Of a DNA stretch of 64,000 nucleotides, positions 62,101 through 64,000 are shown one piece after another; the stretch's first letter is position 1, and the number at the start of each line of letters is the position of its first letter. Below the pieces are notes generated by a model. The model saw only the letters and a list, made by a program, of their open reading frames with translations, made no database searches and was not told the origin of the DNA. Location of the stretch: contig NW_003546380.1 of assembly GCF_000090795.2 (NCBI RefSeq), positions 140,487 to 204,486 of the forward strand, given 5' to 3'. A program made the position numbers and the translations under genes. This stretch comes from Amphimedon queenslandica. Its lineage: Eukaryota; Porifera; Demospongiae; Haplosclerida; Niphatidae.

Positions 62101-62271
62101 CATAATAGGTTTAATCAGAACTTTGGTGTATTGGGTATCCTTGACAGACTACATGGAACAGATAACGTATTTGTTAACAGCATTGAATATAAGAGGAACA
62201 TCATATTAATGGGACTTTCATCGGCTAAAGAAGTAGTGCCAGACGATAAGAAGATGAAAATGACCAATTGA
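59101..62271 (+). CDS. FAXDC2-like fatty acid/sterol hydroxylase superfamily protein, copy 2
   Basis: Seven exons with the same phases as copy 1: 59101-59106, 59155-59258, 59815-59921, 59973-60094, 60176-60381, 60686-60970, 62109-62271 (TGA); 330 residues. Histidine boxes HRLFHH, HKIHHEW and HDFHH are intact, as is GVLGILDRLHGTD. It is a tandem duplicate of the gene 250 bp upstream. Divergence is uneven: exon 4 and parts of exons 5 and 6 differ clearly, while stretches such as 60254-60287 and 60300-60340 are almost identical to copy 1. HCGYHLPF of copy 1 reads HSGYHLPF here. The last intron is expanded by satellite B. Substrate unknown; likely an ER membrane oxidase. Confidence 0.88.
60402..60616. 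mobile_element. MITE, family M1, inverted copy
   Basis: The interior (GCCATTATATGCATGCTCAA, GGCACATGGCCACAAATTCG) is the complement of the copies at 36-250 and 2972-3131. It ends near GTGTGGTA. It lies in an intron of FAXDC2-like copy 2. Confidence 0.7.
61065..61930. repeat. Satellite family B array, about five units
   Basis: Same orientation as 42345-43330, with CTATAGTACAGGGACTTTGG, CCTGATTTTGGAGCAACTTT and AAACTTGCTACACAAAATA. It occupies the last intron of FAXDC2-like copy 2. Confidence 0.9.
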
Positions 62272-62869
62272 AAATAGATTAGAGAAGTATCATTAAAGAA
62301 CTTATTAGACTGTAGTAGTAGCAGTGTTCACCTTCACAACAATTATTTCAGTCCTTTTAGTTTAATTCTTAATAGTGACAAATTAATGCATATTGCAAGT
62401 TGATCACGAAATGAGAATTTTAATTATAAAAAAGGGCTTAGTGCATAGTAGATTTTCAAAAAAATGTCGGCTCTTTTTAATTCATTCAGATCACTCCCGT
62501 CAATTTAAATTCATCATTTAGTGCTGAAGATAGTGAAGACTGACAGCTGAGGAAGAAGATGGTCTTGACTTTCTACACAACATATACATGCATAGAAAAT
62601 ATTATTAAAATAGAGATTTCTCAACTTTTCAATTTTAGCAAAATTGTGGAGCAACTTCAAAAATTCTTTAAAAATTCATCAATTTTCATCAAACTTTCTA
62701 CACAGCATAAATACATGTATCAAAAAATTATAAAAATTGAGAATTTTCTCATAGCCATTTTTAATGAATAACCTATACTATCGTCAAGTCCAGAGATATC
62801 CATTTATATTGAAATTTGAATAATAGTAACTATAATTATTACGACCTAGGCTAGATTATCGTAGAGTGA
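62272..62869. other. Convergent intergenic region
   Basis: Lies between the ends of FAXDC2-like copy 2 and the sulfotransferase gene. It contains diverged satellite-B fragments (62565-62775). No gene seen. Confidence 0.6.
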
Positions 62870-63763
62870 TTAAATGCCAAAATCTAATCCACTCCCGTCC
62901 ATTTTCTTATGATAAACGGCGTCAAATCGTGCTGTCTGCTCTGGACTGAGATGATTCTTCCAATCTCCAATGACACCTTTACGCATATGAGAATAATCCT
63001 TCTTATATTTCTTGCCAAAACGGGAGGTGTCCAAGTTGAGGAGAGGGTTGGCCTTCATTTTATCGAAAGTGCATTCCTCAGCAATTGCATTAATAGTGGG
63101 CTCGTCAAGGTTATGACCCATAAACTGAGATATGGTCCTTATTGACTTGTGGAGGTCTTTTTTCATCTCTTCAAATCTGACAATAAGGATATTACTAGCA
63201 TCTGTAATTGAAAGAGGAAAAAATAACATTACGTAGAAAATAAATGATTAGTTATTATTGTTACTGATTGCTTGTCATTATCATTATTATTAACAGTTAA
63301 TTATTATAAAGCAATAAGAATTACTATCAAGTTTTAGTTAATTATAATAATCCTATTATTAATTATTATAATAAGCAATATATTCTTATTGCTTATTATA
63401 ATAAAATATAGCAAAACATGTATAATTCTTTATGCGTGTTTTGCTATATTTTTTAGTTCTTTGTGTGTGAATTTTTTATTAACTTCATAATTATAGCAAA
63501 CCTCTATGCTCCCACCATTGCAAAACGTGGTCAAACCACGACCCGTATAAGGGCTTCTCATTCACAAACATCTCAAAATAATCGTCAAATTTTATCTTGT
63601 GCTTCCTCTCAATAACGACATAGTAATAATGATGGGAAGAGATGAAGACATCTTTAGGATTCCTCATGACATAAATGTACTTGGCTGGCGATTTATGAGG
63701 CTCCCCGCCAGGCACCATGGGGTAAGGCATGTGAGACCCTAAAGTACGAGGGTATGGAATAGC
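62870..63763 (-). CDS. Cytosolic sulfotransferase, C-terminal part (5' exons outside window)
   Basis: Two exons: 63763-63502 and 63201-62870 (TAA), joined in phase; 197 residues. KYIYVMRNPKDVFISSHHY matches the PAPS 3'-phosphate-binding segment of SULT enzymes (RNPKD, then a serine). YGSWFDHVLQWWEH follows. LIVRFEEMKKDL and MRKGVIGDWKNHL are the dimer and 3'-phosphate-binding region (RKGxxGDWK). SULTs transfer sulfate from PAPS to hydroxyl or amine groups of small molecules in the cytosol. The N-terminal PAPS loop and catalytic histidine lie upstream of the window, so activity cannot be judged. It is convergent with FAXDC2-like copy 2. Confidence 0.9.
63340..63450. repeat. Nested AT-rich inverted repeats
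   Basis: AATAAGCAATATATTCTTA pairs with TTATTGCTTATT, and ATATAGCAAAACATG pairs with GTGTTTTGCTATATTT, in the sulfotransferase intron. Possibly a decayed MITE. Confidence 0.55.
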
Positions 63764-63838
63764 CTGCAATGATAAGAGGTGTTATAATAAGCTGTTTCCA
63801 CATACGGTAAACGCCTGTAGAAGCTCTGACAATAACTA

Positions 63839-63966
63839 AAGCCTGGTTTCCATATAGTCATACAACAGCCTTTTTTTACAACAAAGCTGCAACAATCATG
63901 GAGATAGAAATCAACAACAATTCCATGCTAACCACAAAATCCATACAACAGCCAGAAACCAGGCTT
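63839..63966. mobile_element. Short MITE, family M10 (AAGCCTGGTTTC ends)
   Basis: AAGCCTGGTTTC and GAAACCAGGCTT are perfect 12-bp terminal inverted repeats around about 100 bp containing repeated CATACAACAGCC or CCATACAACAGCC. It lies in the sulfotransferase gene intron or upstream region. Confidence 0.7.
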
Positions 63967-64000
63967 AATTAAGCCCAGCATACACTGAGCAACTTTGTTG

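Overview
The window looks like animal nuclear DNA from a demosponge, most likely Amphimedon queenslandica or a close relative. The organism call is inference. It rests on compact GT-AG genes on both strands, death-domain and ZU5 gene families, TACATGTACATGTA-rich introns, abundant short palindromic DNA transposons, and three runs of N typical of a draft assembly.

Layout. (1) 419-10879 (+): the 3' three quarters of a LRRK-type ROCO gene (LRR, Roc GTPase, COR, degenerate kinase, WD40-like tail). (2) 11.1-14.0 kb: a segmental duplication carrying a five-exon cysteine-rich secreted-protein gene (11764-12688), a decayed paralogue cut by a MITE, and a remnant of a third copy. (3) 14108-15584 (+): an unrecognised multipass membrane protein, followed by a perfect 58-bp palindrome. 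(4) 16923-19761 (+): a two-death-domain gene whose coiled-coil tail comes from a tandemly amplified exon-intron unit. LINE fragments flank it and a decayed ZU5-transmembrane gene follows. (5) 22.3-23.9 kb: a ~175-bp satellite array. (6) 56300-24133 (-): a 22-exon AFF (AF4/FMR2, lilliputian) gene, the scaffold of the super elongation complex. Motifs matching the P-TEFb, ELL and AF9/ENL binding segments and the C-terminal homology domain are visible. Its long introns hold satellites, MITEs and a probable two-exon gene on the other strand (40377-40717). (7) 56678-62271 (+): two tandem FAXDC2-like fatty acid/sterol hydroxylase genes, the first divergent from AFF with 377 bp between start codons. 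(8) 63763-62870 (-): the 3' half of a cytosolic sulfotransferase gene, convergent with the second hydroxylase.

The genes do not form an operon or a single pathway. The least ordinary features are the heptad-encoding exon array, the LRRK-like protein that appears to have lost its catalytic residues, the AFF protein with an unusual C-terminal extension, and the nested small gene. All exon joins were made by eye from splice sites and reading phase. No search or alignment was run.
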